A stretch of 64,000 nt of DNA from Lachnospiraceae bacterium (GTDB lineage Bacteria > Bacillota > Clostridia > Lachnospirales > Lachnospiraceae). The first letter of the stretch is position 1; the number at the start of each line of letters is the position of its first letter. The stretch spans positions 1-64,000 of the forward strand of contig CAAGDV010000030.1 of the NCBI GenBank assembly GCA_900768755.1, in the 5' to 3' direction. Below, piece by piece: positions 26,412 to 35,382 of the stretch. The translations under genes were made by a program, and so were the position numbers. The notes beneath the pieces were generated by a model that was given only the letters and a program-made list of their open reading frames with translations, ran no database searches and was not told where the DNA came from.

Positions 26412-27647
26412 CTATAGTGTATGATAAATCTCAGACGGGACATATGCTTTAACCGCAATTCCCTCTGCAACATATTCCTCTGAAATAAGCTGTCCGTACT
26501 TTCGTACAGTGGCAATCTTACCGGCTTCCGAATAAGAAAAAACCTTTTCAAGATATACCCTGCTCTGCCTTAGAACCGTCTCAATCGTGTTTTTCAGCTC
26601 ATCAAGACCCTCGCCTGTCTTGGCCGATATGCACACGCTGTAATCAGCGCGCATGTCTTTTGGCCGGATTGGGTTATCCATCCGGTCAATCTTGTTGAAT
26701 GCGGTAATCACCGGCTGGTTCTTTACGCCAATCTTCTTAAGTGTCTCATATACAACGTGCATCTGCTCATCAACCTCGGGGTTGGAGGCATCCGCCACAT
26801 GCAGTATGATGTCCGCATACGCCGCTTCCTCCAGCGTGCTCTTAAAAGCCTCTATGAGCTGGTGAGGAAGGTTTCTGATAAAACCGACCGTGTCTGACAA
26901 AATAACATTCTGACCGCTCTCTAACACAAGGTTTCTAGTGGTCGGGTCAAGCGTTGCAAAAAGCTTGTCCTCCGACAAAACGCCCGCGTCGGTCAGCGTA
27001 TTCAAAAGTGTCGATTTGCCGGCGTTCGTGTATCCGACGATTGCAACCACCGGAGTATGCGAGCGCATACGCTGGCTTCGGTTAATCGCGCGGCTCGCGG
27101 CAACATTCTCAAGCTGGCCTTTTAGAAAGCCTATTCTCTCATGGATAAGTCTCCTGTCCATCTCAAGCTTTGTCTCTCCGGGACCTCTCGTTCCGATTCC
27201 GCCGCCCAGACGGGAAAGGGAATTTCTGAGTCCCACAAGCCTCGTTGCCCGATATTTAAGCTGCGCAAGCTCAACCTGGATTTTACCCTCGCTGCTTGTA
27301 GCCCTCGCGGCAAAAATATCGAGAATTATGAGGGTTCTGTCCATTATTTTGACCTCCAGCTCATCCGATAAGTTGGATATCTGCGCCGGGGACAGTTCAT
27401 CATCACACACGATGCCTGTAGCACCGCACTCATTAATCAGCTCTTTTATCTCCAGAATCTTTCCTTTGCCCACATAGGTTCCCGCATGCACCGCTTCCCT
27501 GTTCTGCACGACCCTGGCAACCGCCGTGGCTCCCGCAGTCTCGCAGAGTGCACACAATTCATCCAAAGACTCCTCCGTCCTGTCGCGCTCCGAGCAGCTG
27601 ACCGCAACAAGAATTACTTTCTCTTCTGCTTCTCTTGTCTCATACAT
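26412..27647 (-). CDS. hflX: GTPase HflX
   Basis: The 411-residue protein has the HflX N-terminal domain and a glycine-rich linker, SRLGGGIGTRGPGETKLEMDRR (the family hallmark, about 148-168). Next comes a GTPase domain with G1 GYTNAGKSTL, the DTVGF G3 motif and the NKID G4 motif. HflX binds the 50S ribosomal subunit and rescues stalled or heat-damaged ribosomes. It sits between the ECF vitamin-transport genes and thyA, five bases from the TPR lipoprotein. Confidence 0.97.
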   Translation of the reverse strand: MYETREAEEKVILVAVSCSERDRTEESLDELCALCETAGATAVARVVQNREAVHAGTYVGKGKILEIKELINECGATGIVCDDELSPAQISNLSDELEVKIMDRTLIILDIFAARATSSEGKIQVELAQLKYRATRLVGLRNSLSRLGGGIGTRGPGETKLEMDRRLIHERIGFLKGQLENVAASRAINRSQRMRSHTPVVAIVGYTNAGKSTLLNTLTDAGVLSEDKLFATLDPTTRNLVLESGQNVILSDTVGFIRNLPHQLIEAFKSTLEEAAYADIILHVADASNPEVDEQMHVVYETLKKIGVKNQPVITAFNKIDRMDNPIRPKDMRADYSVCISAKTGEGLDELKNTIETVLRQSRVYLEKVFSYSEAGKIATVRKYGQLISEEYVAEGIAVKAYVPSEIYHTL

Positions 27648-27652
27648 AATCT

Positions 27653-28723
27653 CTACCTGCTAAGCAAAAACTGATATTCCCGATATGCCGTCCGGTCATC
27701 GGGAAACATCTTTACATACTCTTCAAATATTTTCAGTGCCTCCGAAAAATCTCCCAGATATTCATAGCACACCCCCTCGTTGAACATAAGTCCGCCCCTC
27801 ACATCCGCGTCAAGGTTCTCGCCCGCAGCAGAAAGCGCCTTCTTAATTACCGACAGGGCTTTCTCATAATTGCCCGAGTTAATCAGATATGCCGCATACT
27901 GATTGTACACGCCGTATTCCCCGGGATACGCCTCTATGTGGCTCTCGTACAAGTCGCTTATGCCCGCCTGCCCGGTCGCCTCCATGCACAAAGCCAGATA
28001 ATATATTGCCCCGGTCTCCCCGAGGTTATACGCGGTCTTAAGGTACTCCATGGCTTTGTCGTACTCCCTAAGCCTGTAGTATATCTTTCCCACATAAAAA
28101 CGGTCGTCAGTGTTGCTGTTAAGAAGGCGTATCAGGTATGAGCGCGCCCTGTCCTCATAGCCTTCGGACATAAAGCACTCGTACATGCTGCTGCACATCC
28201 CGTAATTGTCGCTGCCGCCTTCAAGCGCTTTCTCATAATCAAGAACGGCCTGATTCTCATTGTGGAGCTTAACATACGCGGAGCCCCTCATATAATACAG
28301 ATACCGGATATCGCCCCCCGCATTGTCAATCAGCTTGTTGTATGTGACAACCGCTTCCTCATACCGCCCGGTCTCATACAGACATTCCGCATAATACTTC
28401 ATCGTGTCCGCCGAGAGATTATCATTACTGTTTCCGAACAATTCCAGTGCCTTTTCAAAATCAGCTATCGCCTCATCATACGCGCCTCTGTGGTACAGCA
28501 CTATTCCCCTGCCCCGGTACGCCTCCGCCGATTCCGCATCCTTTCCGATAGCCGAATCAAACAATTCCAGCGCGAGTTCATAATCACCTTCGTTAATCTT
28601 CTCCATACCCTGTGACACCATGGACTCTGCCCCGCCAACGGTTGCCCCGGCCTGCGAACTGCATCCCGTAAGCACCGCCGCCAAAACAGCAAGCGCCACA
28701 AAACTTCTGCATGAATGTCTCAA
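27653..28723 (-). CDS. TPR-repeat lipoprotein
   Basis: The protein of about 356 residues has a lipoprotein signal peptide (ALAVLAAVLTGCSS, lipidated Cys about 21) and then about eight tetratricopeptide repeats across the rest, such as GDYELALELFDSAIGKD and GAYDEAIADFEKALEL. TPR lipoproteins scaffold protein complexes on the outer face of the membrane. I favour the TTG at 28723, which has a GGTGG site 8 bases upstream; the earlier in-frame GTG at 28735 would overlap that site. It lies four bases after the ECF S-component, so it may belong to the uptake system. Confidence 0.88.
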   Translation of the reverse strand: MRHSCRSFVALAVLAAVLTGCSSQAGATVGGAESMVSQGMEKINEGDYELALELFDSAIGKDAESAEAYRGRGIVLYHRGAYDEAIADFEKALELFGNSNDNLSADTMKYYAECLYETGRYEEAVVTYNKLIDNAGGDIRYLYYMRGSAYVKLHNENQAVLDYEKALEGGSDNYGMCSSMYECFMSEGYEDRARSYLIRLLNSNTDDRFYVGKIYYRLREYDKAMEYLKTAYNLGETGAIYYLALCMEATGQAGISDLYESHIEAYPGEYGVYNQYAAYLINSGNYEKALSVIKKALSAAGENLDADVRGGLMFNEGVCYEYLGDFSEALKIFEEYVKMFPDDRTAYREYQFLLSR

Positions 28724-28738
28724 CTTACATTCCACCTT

Positions 28739-29344
28739 TCAACTATACAAATTGTAACATCTGCGTTCTGTTCTTTCAAGTTTTTTAGCAAAAGGTACGG
28801 ATAAACCTATCAGAAAAATCACATTTGAGACCGCATAGATTACGGTGTACGGCAAAGCAGACGCGATTGCCGCCAGATACACATAAAATGACCAGCCGTC
28901 CAATGTCCAGATTACCGTGTACACATCCATCAGGAGCGAAAAAAGCACTCCCGCCACAACTCCGTATAACGCCAGGAAAAAGCGGTTTTTTTTGAGAATG
29001 GGGCTAAGTAAAGCCGCCAATGCTCCCAAAAGTCCCCACACAAGCATCTGTAAAGGCGTCCACGGACCCTGCCCGAAATATATATTCGACACCAGCGCCG
29101 TCAGCGCACCGCACATAAATCCGGCGTCCGCCCCAAAATACATTCCGCAGAGCACAACCACCGCAGTCACCGGCTTAAACCCCGGCACCGCCGCAAAAAC
29201 AAATCTTCCCGCCACGGCTGCGCCCGTCATGACCGCAATCATCATAAGCCTGTGAACCGTTATTTTTTTCTTCTCAAACCAATACAGCAGTACCGCGCAC
29301 AGACATACCGATACGACTGCAAAAATAAATGCTGCTTTTCTCAT
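28739..29344 (-). CDS. ECF transporter S-component, predicted cobalamin type (CbrT-like)
   Basis: The 201-residue protein has about six membrane helices. The stretch PVTAVVVLCGMYFGADAGF followed by GALTALVSN and FGQGPWTPLQM is characteristic of S-components annotated as substrate-specific parts of a predicted cobalamin ECF transporter (CbrT of CbrTUV). It would bind the vitamin in the membrane and dock on EcfT. The next genes upstream encode its dedicated ATPase pair and T-component, one base and then an overlap apart. Cobalamin as substrate is inferred from family and context, not shown by the sequence itself. Confidence 0.88.
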   Translation of the reverse strand: MRKAAFIFAVVSVCLCAVLLYWFEKKKITVHRLMMIAVMTGAAVAGRFVFAAVPGFKPVTAVVVLCGMYFGADAGFMCGALTALVSNIYFGQGPWTPLQMLVWGLLGALAALLSPILKKNRFFLALYGVVAGVLFSLLMDVYTVIWTLDGWSFYVYLAAIASALPYTVIYAVSNVIFLIGLSVPFAKKLERTERRCYNLYS

Positions 29345-29345
29345 T

Positions 29346-30665
29346 CTACATCTCCAGAACCTTTTTCATGACGGAATAGGTTACCACGCCCGGCGCAATG
29401 TCTTTCATCAGCACGGCAGCTTTTGTCGTGTAAAATATATTTCCGGCAAAAAACTTTGAAGCCTCCATGCCCGGCAGGAGCCTGCCGCACGACTGCATAT
29501 GCACGCGGTCGCACACCTCCGAAAGCATGTCCATGTCATGTGATATGATTAAAATTGTGACACCCGAGGCGCTAAGTGCGCGGATTTGCTCGCATACGCC
29601 CTCCTTTGAGGGACCGTCAAGCCCCTTGGTCGGCTCATCGAGAATGAGGACTGCCGGGTTCTTTTGCATCACAAGCTTCAACGCACACAGCTGGCGTTCT
29701 CCCGCGCTCATATCATACGGATTCACGCCGTCATATTCATCTTCAAGGAAATGGCAGGTGACGTCCTGACAAAGCATTCCCACCTTGTTGCCGTGCGTGT
29801 CAATTTTTCCCCCGTAAGGCTTTAAATATCCCATCAAAAGATTGCACAGGGTTGTTTTGCCGCTGCCGTTCTCCCCTACAATCGCAGTGACGCTACCTTT
29901 GGTAAGCCGAAGATTCACGTCCGAAAGCACCTTATCCAGATGCTTTCCGTATGAAAAAGACACATTCCGGGCTTCAAGAACCACTTCATCGGAAAGACTT
30001 CTGTCCTCCGGCTCATATCCGGCACACTTACGGCCCTTTAAGTGTTTTGCCGCATCCTTTATGCTAAAACATCCCGGAAAAATCCGTGCGCTCATCGGAA
30101 GGAGCGAATCCGGCGCGACCCCGCACAGAGCATCCGGTTCATAGATTCCTGCCACGCCGTTTTCAATATATACAACCCGGCCCGCCAGCTCATACAATTC
30201 ATCCACGGTATGCTCCGCGATGATGATTGTTATCATCAGCTCTTTGTTCAGGTTGGAGATAATCTGCGTCATGCGCCTGCGCATTATAGGGTCGAGCATC
30301 GCCATAGGCTCGTCTAAAAGCACAATCCTTGCGCCCGACACAATCGCCGAAGCGAGATTGAGAATCTGTTTTTCCCCGCCGGAAAGCGTGGCAACCTCCC
30401 TGTTCATCCACCTGCTTATTCCAAAATACGATGCGGTCTCCGCCACCCTAAGTTCATCATCCACCATAAAAGAAAGCTCGCGCCGCACCGTGTCGTTGAC
30501 AATCTGGCTGTCGGGGTTCTGCATCACAAAAGCGGCCTCGTCTTTGAGCTGCTTCTTCAGATTCTTTAGAAAAGTTGTTTTGCCGCTGCCGGTTCTACCG
30601 CACACAAGAATGAACTCACCTTGTCCGACAGTCGTATTCAGTTCCTCGATTCGTATATCGCCCAT
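29346..30665 (-). CDS. ECF transporter fused ATPase pair (EcfA-EcfA)
   Basis: The 439-residue protein holds two ABC ATPase domains in one chain. Domain 1 (about 1-200) has Walker A GRTGSGKTT, signature LSGGEKQ and Walker B IVLLDEPMAMLD. Domain 2 (about 225-430) has GENGSGKTT, MSAGERQ, LILDEPTKGLD and H-loop IISHD. Both look active. It drives vitamin import with the T- and S-components encoded beside it; fused ATPases of this kind are typical of group I or dedicated ECF systems. It overlaps the T-component gene by 28 bases and ends one base before the S-component gene. Confidence 0.95.
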   Translation of the reverse strand: MGDIRIEELNTTVGQGEFILVCGRTGSGKTTFLKNLKKQLKDEAAFVMQNPDSQIVNDTVRRELSFMVDDELRVAETASYFGISRWMNREVATLSGGEKQILNLASAIVSGARIVLLDEPMAMLDPIMRRRMTQIISNLNKELMITIIIAEHTVDELYELAGRVVYIENGVAGIYEPDALCGVAPDSLLPMSARIFPGCFSIKDAAKHLKGRKCAGYEPEDRSLSDEVVLEARNVSFSYGKHLDKVLSDVNLRLTKGSVTAIVGENGSGKTTLCNLLMGYLKPYGGKIDTHGNKVGMLCQDVTCHFLEDEYDGVNPYDMSAGERQLCALKLVMQKNPAVLILDEPTKGLDGPSKEGVCEQIRALSASGVTILIISHDMDMLSEVCDRVHMQSCGRLLPGMEASKFFAGNIFYTTKAAVLMKDIAPGVVTYSVMKKVLEM

Positions 30666-31411
30666 CTTATGTTCTCCTTAATTCTGTAGATTACCGGAAG
30701 CAGGAAAAAAATCCCGCATATAATTAGCCTTATGTCTGATTGGATAAAAAAAGCAGGAATATATGCCGCTGCCCCGATTAAGATATAGATATCCGCTCCC
30801 CGCACCAATCCGGCGCGGGCGCGTCTTTTATGGGGATATCCCCGCATCATCATCGAATCGGCAGTGTCCATGCTTCTCTCAAGCGCCCAGGAAAAAACCG
30901 CTTTGCTGACCTTAATATGCCCCTTTACCGAGTCGATGCCGTTGATTGTCTGCACCTTTTGGTATCTTTTGGCATATTCCGGAACCAGCTTAAGAATCAT
31001 GGAAATCAGAAGTCCTGTCCTCGGAAACGGCCAAAGGGCGCTGATTATCATGTCTGATGAGAACACGGCGTTAAAATCCGCATACCACACCGATACGGCG
31101 CACAACATAAGTCCCGTCGATACTCCGGTCATCACGGCTTCGGCAGTGACTGCTTTATCGGCCGCATAGAAAAGTACCTTTTCCCCTGCCGGCAGAACAA
31201 AAACATCAATCACAATAATCACAATCGTGACCACAAGCATGCCGCCGATAAGCCCCGCGGGAAAATGTTTTCTGAGCACAATGTAATATATGACCCCGCA
31301 GATGAGTGCACACAAAGAAAGCCCCAAATCCGTGACAAACATCACCGGAATCAGCACCAGAAAAAAATATCCGAATAAAACTGCAGGATTAAGCTCTTCA
31401 AACCTATTCAT
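30638..31411 (-). CDS. ECF transporter T-component (EcfT)
   Basis: The 257-residue membrane protein has the EcfT/CbiQ plan, with several helices followed by a cytoplasmic coupling region. The region holds the two short conserved arginine motifs, in ALERSMDTADSMMMRGYPHKRRARAG (about 185-210), that contact the ATPases. It is the scaffold linking the S-component to the fused ATPases. Start and end both overlap neighbours (8 and 28 bases), so its synthesis is coupled to theirs. Confidence 0.95.
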   Translation of the reverse strand: MNRFEELNPAVLFGYFFLVLIPVMFVTDLGLSLCALICGVIYYIVLRKHFPAGLIGGMLVVTIVIIVIDVFVLPAGEKVLFYAADKAVTAEAVMTGVSTGLMLCAVSVWYADFNAVFSSDMIISALWPFPRTGLLISMILKLVPEYAKRYQKVQTINGIDSVKGHIKVSKAVFSWALERSMDTADSMMMRGYPHKRRARAGLVRGADIYILIGAAAYIPAFFIQSDIRLIICGIFFLLPVIYRIKENIRWAIYESRN

Positions 31412-32879
31412 CCGTATACACCCACACCACTTCGTCCAAAGCCTTCAAAACATATTCCGAGCAGGATTTCATCGGAAACTCGCCGCCCACGCTGTATTTC
31501 CAACCGCTTAAGGGGCCGTACTCCGATTCCGAAAGCCCCGCAATGCTGTTTACATATATCGTCCCCATAAGCCCGCTTCCGGTATAACCGACGGGAATGT
31601 CAGCCACCGCTGCCGCTTTTTGTAACTGGTCAAAAGCGCTGTCACCTGTGTTCACCGAAATCGCGGTTCTCTCAAGAATTGTGCCATCGTGCCCGATTAT
31701 TGTTATATATGTGGTGAGCTCTCCTTCCCGGTTCATCCGGTCATTGTACTCTGAAACGGACTCAATCCGCACAAGACAAAGCACCGCCACGCACACGGCT
31801 GTGACAGCCGCCAGGACAATGCCTTTATGAAGCGTCATTTTTTTGCAGACACAAAGGGAGACTGCAATAATAAGCGCAATTACAAGCACTGCTGCAATCA
31901 GAAGAAGTTTTATGCAGGCTCCGAAAAGCCCGCCCGTGCCGGCTCCGGTCTCGTCGGGGATTAGCTCAGTTTCACTGCTCTCAGGTTCAGCTGCAGGTGT
32001 GTCGTCATAAGCATCCTTCGCTGCCAAAAAAGCCTGCAAAGCCTGGAGTGTCGCCATTTTGTCGGACTGCCCGCCCTCAATATGCGCAAAACCGCCGTCC
32101 TCGCAGCGGTAGCTCATCAAGACCTCCCAAAGCGTCCTTTTGTTCTTAACAAAACGCTCATCGGTATCAATATCTATATCAAGGGAGAGAAGCGCCATAA
32201 TCACCTGGCTGCAGCTCTCCGAATTCTCAATTCCGTAGCTTTCATAACCGCCATTGTCTTTCTGCACAGCCGAGAGGTACTGCAAAGCACCGTCAATCGT
32301 CGCTTCGCAGTAGTCCTTTAAGTATGATAGTGCCCTGACTGCCATCGCGGTCACATCAGGGTCCGATACCCCCGGCATAAGACTCCACCCGCCGTCGGGA
32401 TTGACGCGCGAGGTGAGCCTGTCACCGAATTGTTCTGCGGCATATTCCGGGTCATACTCCGCTTCCTTACAAAGCATCAGGCCGTATATCACAGCCATTA
32501 TATTATCGTAGTCGGTGTTGTTGCGGATTACATTTGCAATCAGGGCTTCATCGCCTGACAGCTCCGCAAGGCAGAGCCCCATGCGCATGTAGTCCGTACT
32601 TTTGTGCCCGCTCTCTTTTATCCTGTCGGAAAGTGCATCAACATAGGCATCATAAGATAACGACTTATCGCACCGGTGGAGGCATATCGCAAGCCACTCG
32701 GAACCGTTCCCCACAGACGGCATAAGGCCAAGCTCCAGAAAGCTCTCGCCGTCCGGAACATTGGCCGTATCAAACTCATATTTCCATATGTCGTCCACAA
32801 CATCATCCGATGCGGACACGTGCACCATCTGAATGCACATCATCACACAGATGAGAAAAAAAGCAATTCTTTTAAACAT
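31404..32879 (-). CDS. Membrane-tethered alpha/alpha-toroid plus DUF4430 protein (intrinsic-factor-like)
   Basis: This 491-residue protein has a signal peptide and then an outside alpha/alpha-toroid of the prenyltransferase/squalene-oxidase-repeat type (about 60-290). Its repeats include VNPDGGWSLMPGVSDPDVTAMA and QKDNGGYESYG. A Pro/Glu-rich linker, two membrane helices (about 328-355 and 365-385) and a C-terminal DUF4430 domain (about 400-491, ending SEYVLKALDEVVWVYTDE) follow. Mammalian intrinsic factor and transcobalamin have the same two folds, an alpha6/alpha6 barrel followed by a DUF4430-type beta domain, with cobalamin held between them. It overlaps both the EcfT gene and the upstream DUF4430 gene. 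A cobalamin-capture role is inference. Confidence 0.88.
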   Translation of the reverse strand: MFKRIAFFLICVMMCIQMVHVSASDDVVDDIWKYEFDTANVPDGESFLELGLMPSVGNGSEWLAICLHRCDKSLSYDAYVDALSDRIKESGHKSTDYMRMGLCLAELSGDEALIANVIRNNTDYDNIMAVIYGLMLCKEAEYDPEYAAEQFGDRLTSRVNPDGGWSLMPGVSDPDVTAMAVRALSYLKDYCEATIDGALQYLSAVQKDNGGYESYGIENSESCSQVIMALLSLDIDIDTDERFVKNKRTLWEVLMSYRCEDGGFAHIEGGQSDKMATLQALQAFLAAKDAYDDTPAAEPESSETELIPDETGAGTGGLFGACIKLLLIAAVLVIALIIAVSLCVCKKMTLHKGIVLAAVTAVCVAVLCLVRIESVSEYNDRMNREGELTTYITIIGHDGTILERTAISVNTGDSAFDQLQKAAAVADIPVGYTGSGLMGTIYVNSIAGLSESEYGPLSGWKYSVGGEFPMKSCSEYVLKALDEVVWVYTDE

Positions 32880-33660
32880 TTACAGTTCTTTTCCTAACCG
32901 CCGCAAAAACCGCTGCCGATGCGGCAATTGCAATAATCCAGATGCCGGCGGTGCCGGAATCACCGGTACTCACATCGACATTAACAGACGCCTCCGTCCT
33001 GAGCACCAACGGCGTTCCCGCCTCATCGTATTTACTGATTGTTACCTTGTGGCTACCCGCGGTGAGCGCATCCTCCTCAACCGTAAATTCGCCGTTATCG
33101 TCGGTTATGTATTCCCTGACATCGCTCTCTGTCACATACCATTTCACCTTGGCGCCCTTCACCGGATTGACTGTTACTACGTTGTTGTAATCCGCATCAC
33201 TGCTCGTCACTTTAACTTTGCCTTCGGCGATTCCCGAAAAATCAAACTCCGGAAACTGAAATCCCACGCCGTTCTGGTCCGAAAAATATAATATCACGGT
33301 ATCGTTATCTGAAAGCACGGTTGAGCCGATGCCTGTCGGCGAACTCACGCCGTTAACCAGAAACATCCAGCCGGACCACGCCCCGTGGCTTCCCGCCTCG
33401 TCATCATTCACCTTTGTAAGGTACGGACCGTAACCCGAATCCTCGATGGTGAAACTCAAAGAATCCTCCCTAAGGTCAACCTCGCGCAAAAAGTCCGCCA
33501 GATTGGTATTGGTTGTCGTGTATGTCCTGTTGCACAGATTCTCCGACACTCCCTCGATAATTAAAGTAACCGATATCTCTTCCCCGTCTGCCATAACAGA
33601 CACTCCAAAAGTAATGACCATCAGCATAACCGCTGACAAAAATGCTGCAATTTTCTTCAT
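32872..33660 (-). CDS. Surface-anchored DUF4430 protein
   Basis: The 262-residue protein has a signal peptide (1-24, ending SVMADG), a DUF4430 domain (about 28-130, with GAWSGWMFLVNGV and TVILYFSDQNG) and a beta-sandwich domain (about 145-225). The C-terminal tail (STGDSG, hydrophobic helix, RKR) resembles a degenerate cell-wall sorting signal or a simple membrane anchor. DUF4430 is the fold of the transcobalamin C-terminal domain. As the first gene of the ECF operon it is probably the outermost binding component of the uptake system. GGAGG lies seven bases before the ATG and a strong promoter lies 30 bases upstream. Confidence 0.85.
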   Translation of the reverse strand: MKKIAAFLSAVMLMVITFGVSVMADGEEISVTLIIEGVSENLCNRTYTTTNTNLADFLREVDLREDSLSFTIEDSGYGPYLTKVNDDEAGSHGAWSGWMFLVNGVSSPTGIGSTVLSDNDTVILYFSDQNGVGFQFPEFDFSGIAEGKVKVTSSDADYNNVVTVNPVKGAKVKWYVTESDVREYITDDNGEFTVEEDALTAGSHKVTISKYDEAGTPLVLRTEASVNVDVSTGDSGTAGIWIIAIAASAAVFAAVRKRTVNV

Positions 33661-33689
33661 AACATCCTCCGTTTCTGCCTTATGAAACT

Positions 33690-33718
33690 ATGCTACAACA
33701 AATCGTGCCCATTTTCAA
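33690..33718 (-). promoter_or_regulatory. Promoter of the ECF/DUF4430 array
   Basis: On the minus strand TTGAAA (33713-33718), a 17-base spacer and TAGCAT (33690-33695) precede the first DUF4430 gene by 29 bases. The leader is too short for a cobalamin riboswitch and none of its conserved elements is visible. Confidence 0.75.
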
Positions 33719-33733
33719 CTATCGGGTTATACT

Positions 33734-33774
33734 AAAAAACATAGGGTTGATATAGCCTCAGGCTATATCAACCC
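33734..33774 (-). terminator. Terminator of the dlt-like operon
   Basis: A 14-bp perfect stem (33744-33757 with 33761-33774) and three-base loop enclose the stop codon of the TVP38 gene and are followed on the minus strand by TATG and six T. It isolates this operon from the ECF array downstream. Confidence 0.88.
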
Positions 33775-34478
33775 TGTTCATTCTTTTTGCATATTCTGTT
33801 GTATATTATAAGACCAACCGCACTGATTGCAAAGGTTATTCCGAAAACCAGAATCGCAAAGGAATAATTCTTTAATCCGAGCGCGTCGCCGCCTATCGTG
33901 GAGGTGACGATGGAAGGGATTCTGGCAACGAGGCTTATTACCAGCCATTTGGAGTACTTCATATCCGTGAGACCCACAAAGTAATTCAACAGATCTTTCG
34001 GGGTTCCCGGTATGAGAAAAAGAATAAATATCCATGTATCTCTTTTCCGCGAGCTCTTAAGAAATTTAAGGGAGTCTATTTTCTCCTGGGAGAAAAACAC
34101 AAGGACCGCTCTGGTTCCGAAACGTCTCACGAGCCAGAACACAATTGTGCCTCCGAGCGTTGCTCCGAGAATACACAACAAAGTTCCCTCAATGCTTCCG
34201 AATGCGTATCCCGCAACCATTTCCATCGGCTCTCCCGGTATCATGGCAATAACAACCTGAAGCATTGTCATCCCAAGAAACGCAAGACGCCCGTATACCC
34301 CGTGCGAGTCAACCCACTCGCGGAACTTTTCCGGCTCGGAAATCCAGCGAAGCAGAGGTTTACCCACGAAGAAAAAAACAAAAATAGAAAGGGCAATAAT
34401 AATCACAAGACAGATAAGTATAACAGTTTTTTTATAATTCCATCCCTGATTTGTCCCAGTCTTCTTTCCATCTTTCAT
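33768..34478 (-). CDS. TVP38/TMEM64-type (VTT domain) membrane protein
   Basis: The 236-residue protein has about six hydrophobic segments and the VTT-domain core: GEPMEMVAGYAFG, then LGATLGGTIVFWLVRRFG and the later FLIPGTPKDLLNYFVGL (I-P-G-x-P-K-D). Relatives (DedA/TVP38/VMP1) move lipids, including undecaprenyl phosphate, across membranes. I chose the ATG at 34478; an in-frame TTG 33 bases upstream has no better site. It overlaps the end of the SGNH gene by 47 bases, and it is the last gene of the dlt-like operon, where a lipid-carrier recycling role would fit. Confidence 0.9.
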   Translation of the reverse strand: MKDGKKTGTNQGWNYKKTVILICLVIIIALSIFVFFFVGKPLLRWISEPEKFREWVDSHGVYGRLAFLGMTMLQVVIAMIPGEPMEMVAGYAFGSIEGTLLCILGATLGGTIVFWLVRRFGTRAVLVFFSQEKIDSLKFLKSSRKRDTWIFILFLIPGTPKDLLNYFVGLTDMKYSKWLVISLVARIPSIVTSTIGGDALGLKNYSFAILVFGITFAISAVGLIIYNRICKKNEQG

Positions 34479-35373
34479 ACAACTCTTCACCCCTGTGGTC
34501 AATAAGTTCAAAATTATCCCATAAATACTTTCCTATGTACGAAGTCACCTTCTTTGCGCCCGAATAATTCAGGTGATTGCCCTCATCCTTGGTGTCAACA
34601 TTCCAGTCGATTACAAGCTCGTCACACATAAGGTTTATGTCAATGTACGGTACGCCAAGCTCTTCTGCAACAGCCGTAACTCCCAGATGCTTTCCGTAGG
34701 ACCAGTTTTCCGGCGAAGGCGCACTAACAAGCACAAGGCTCACCCCGCGTTTAGACAGAAAGTCATAAATTTTGCGAATATACCGTCTTTCGGTCTCGGA
34801 AACCTCTTCAACCGGGTCATCCTCATTCATCCACTCCCCGCCCTTATAAGGCTTTACATTGGGGCGGTATCTGAAGCCTCTTAGACTTCTATCATCCGAT
34901 TTGTATATTTTCTCCATAGGAATATATGACTTCCAGATATTGTGATACCGGATAACCGGAATAAGCTTTGCGGCAGCATTCATCAGCTTTCCCTGGTCAT
35001 CGGCGTATATGTCCGCCTGCCTGAAAAAACAGTTGGCCTCAATAATCACCACATCCGGAGTCTGCATATCGTAAGCCTTCTCCATCAGCACATAGGTATC
35101 ACACAGCTTTTGAAGCGAGGTTCCGCACACATAAGATGAAATGCCCTTTTCCATGTACATCTGCAACGGATTAAAGGAAGCATAAGCCTCCGAATCCCCG
35201 AAAAAAACAACATCTATTGATTCAATCGGTTCCTCAGAAAGCTCGTTGAGCTTTGTTTCAACTCCATACACATTGAATACTTCTGATTTGGGACGCATTA
35301 TCCGGGACACCAGCAAAAGAAGCATTGCCAGCCCGAGTAAAAACGCCACACTTCCCACTATTTTCTTTCGCAT
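34432..35373 (-). CDS. SGNH-hydrolase-like membrane-anchored protein (DltD/AlgX-like role)
   Basis: The 313-residue protein has an N-terminal membrane anchor (about 6-26) and an extracytoplasmic SGNH fold. Block I is VVFFGDSEAYASFNP (nucleophile Ser about 61) and the catalytic Asp-His pair lies in KDEGNHLNYSGAKKV (about 268-276). Such proteins accompany MBOAT acyltransferases (DltD with DltB, AlgX/AlgJ with AlgI) and complete acyl transfer to a polymer outside the cell. It begins nine bases after the MBOAT gene, so the pairing is strong. Its exact substrate cannot be read from the sequence. Confidence 0.88.
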   Translation of the reverse strand: MRKKIVGSVAFLLGLAMLLLLVSRIMRPKSEVFNVYGVETKLNELSEEPIESIDVVFFGDSEAYASFNPLQMYMEKGISSYVCGTSLQKLCDTYVLMEKAYDMQTPDVVIIEANCFFRQADIYADDQGKLMNAAAKLIPVIRYHNIWKSYIPMEKIYKSDDRSLRGFRYRPNVKPYKGGEWMNEDDPVEEVSETERRYIRKIYDFLSKRGVSLVLVSAPSPENWSYGKHLGVTAVAEELGVPYIDINLMCDELVIDWNVDTKDEGNHLNYSGAKKVTSYIGKYLWDNFELIDHRGEELYERWKEDWDKSGMEL

Positions 35374-35382
35374 AATTACTCC

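Noticed and set aside
33661..33767. Cobalamin riboswitch upstream of the ECF/DUF4430 array
   Set aside because: The leader is only about 30 bases after the promoter and has no B12-box-like sequence.
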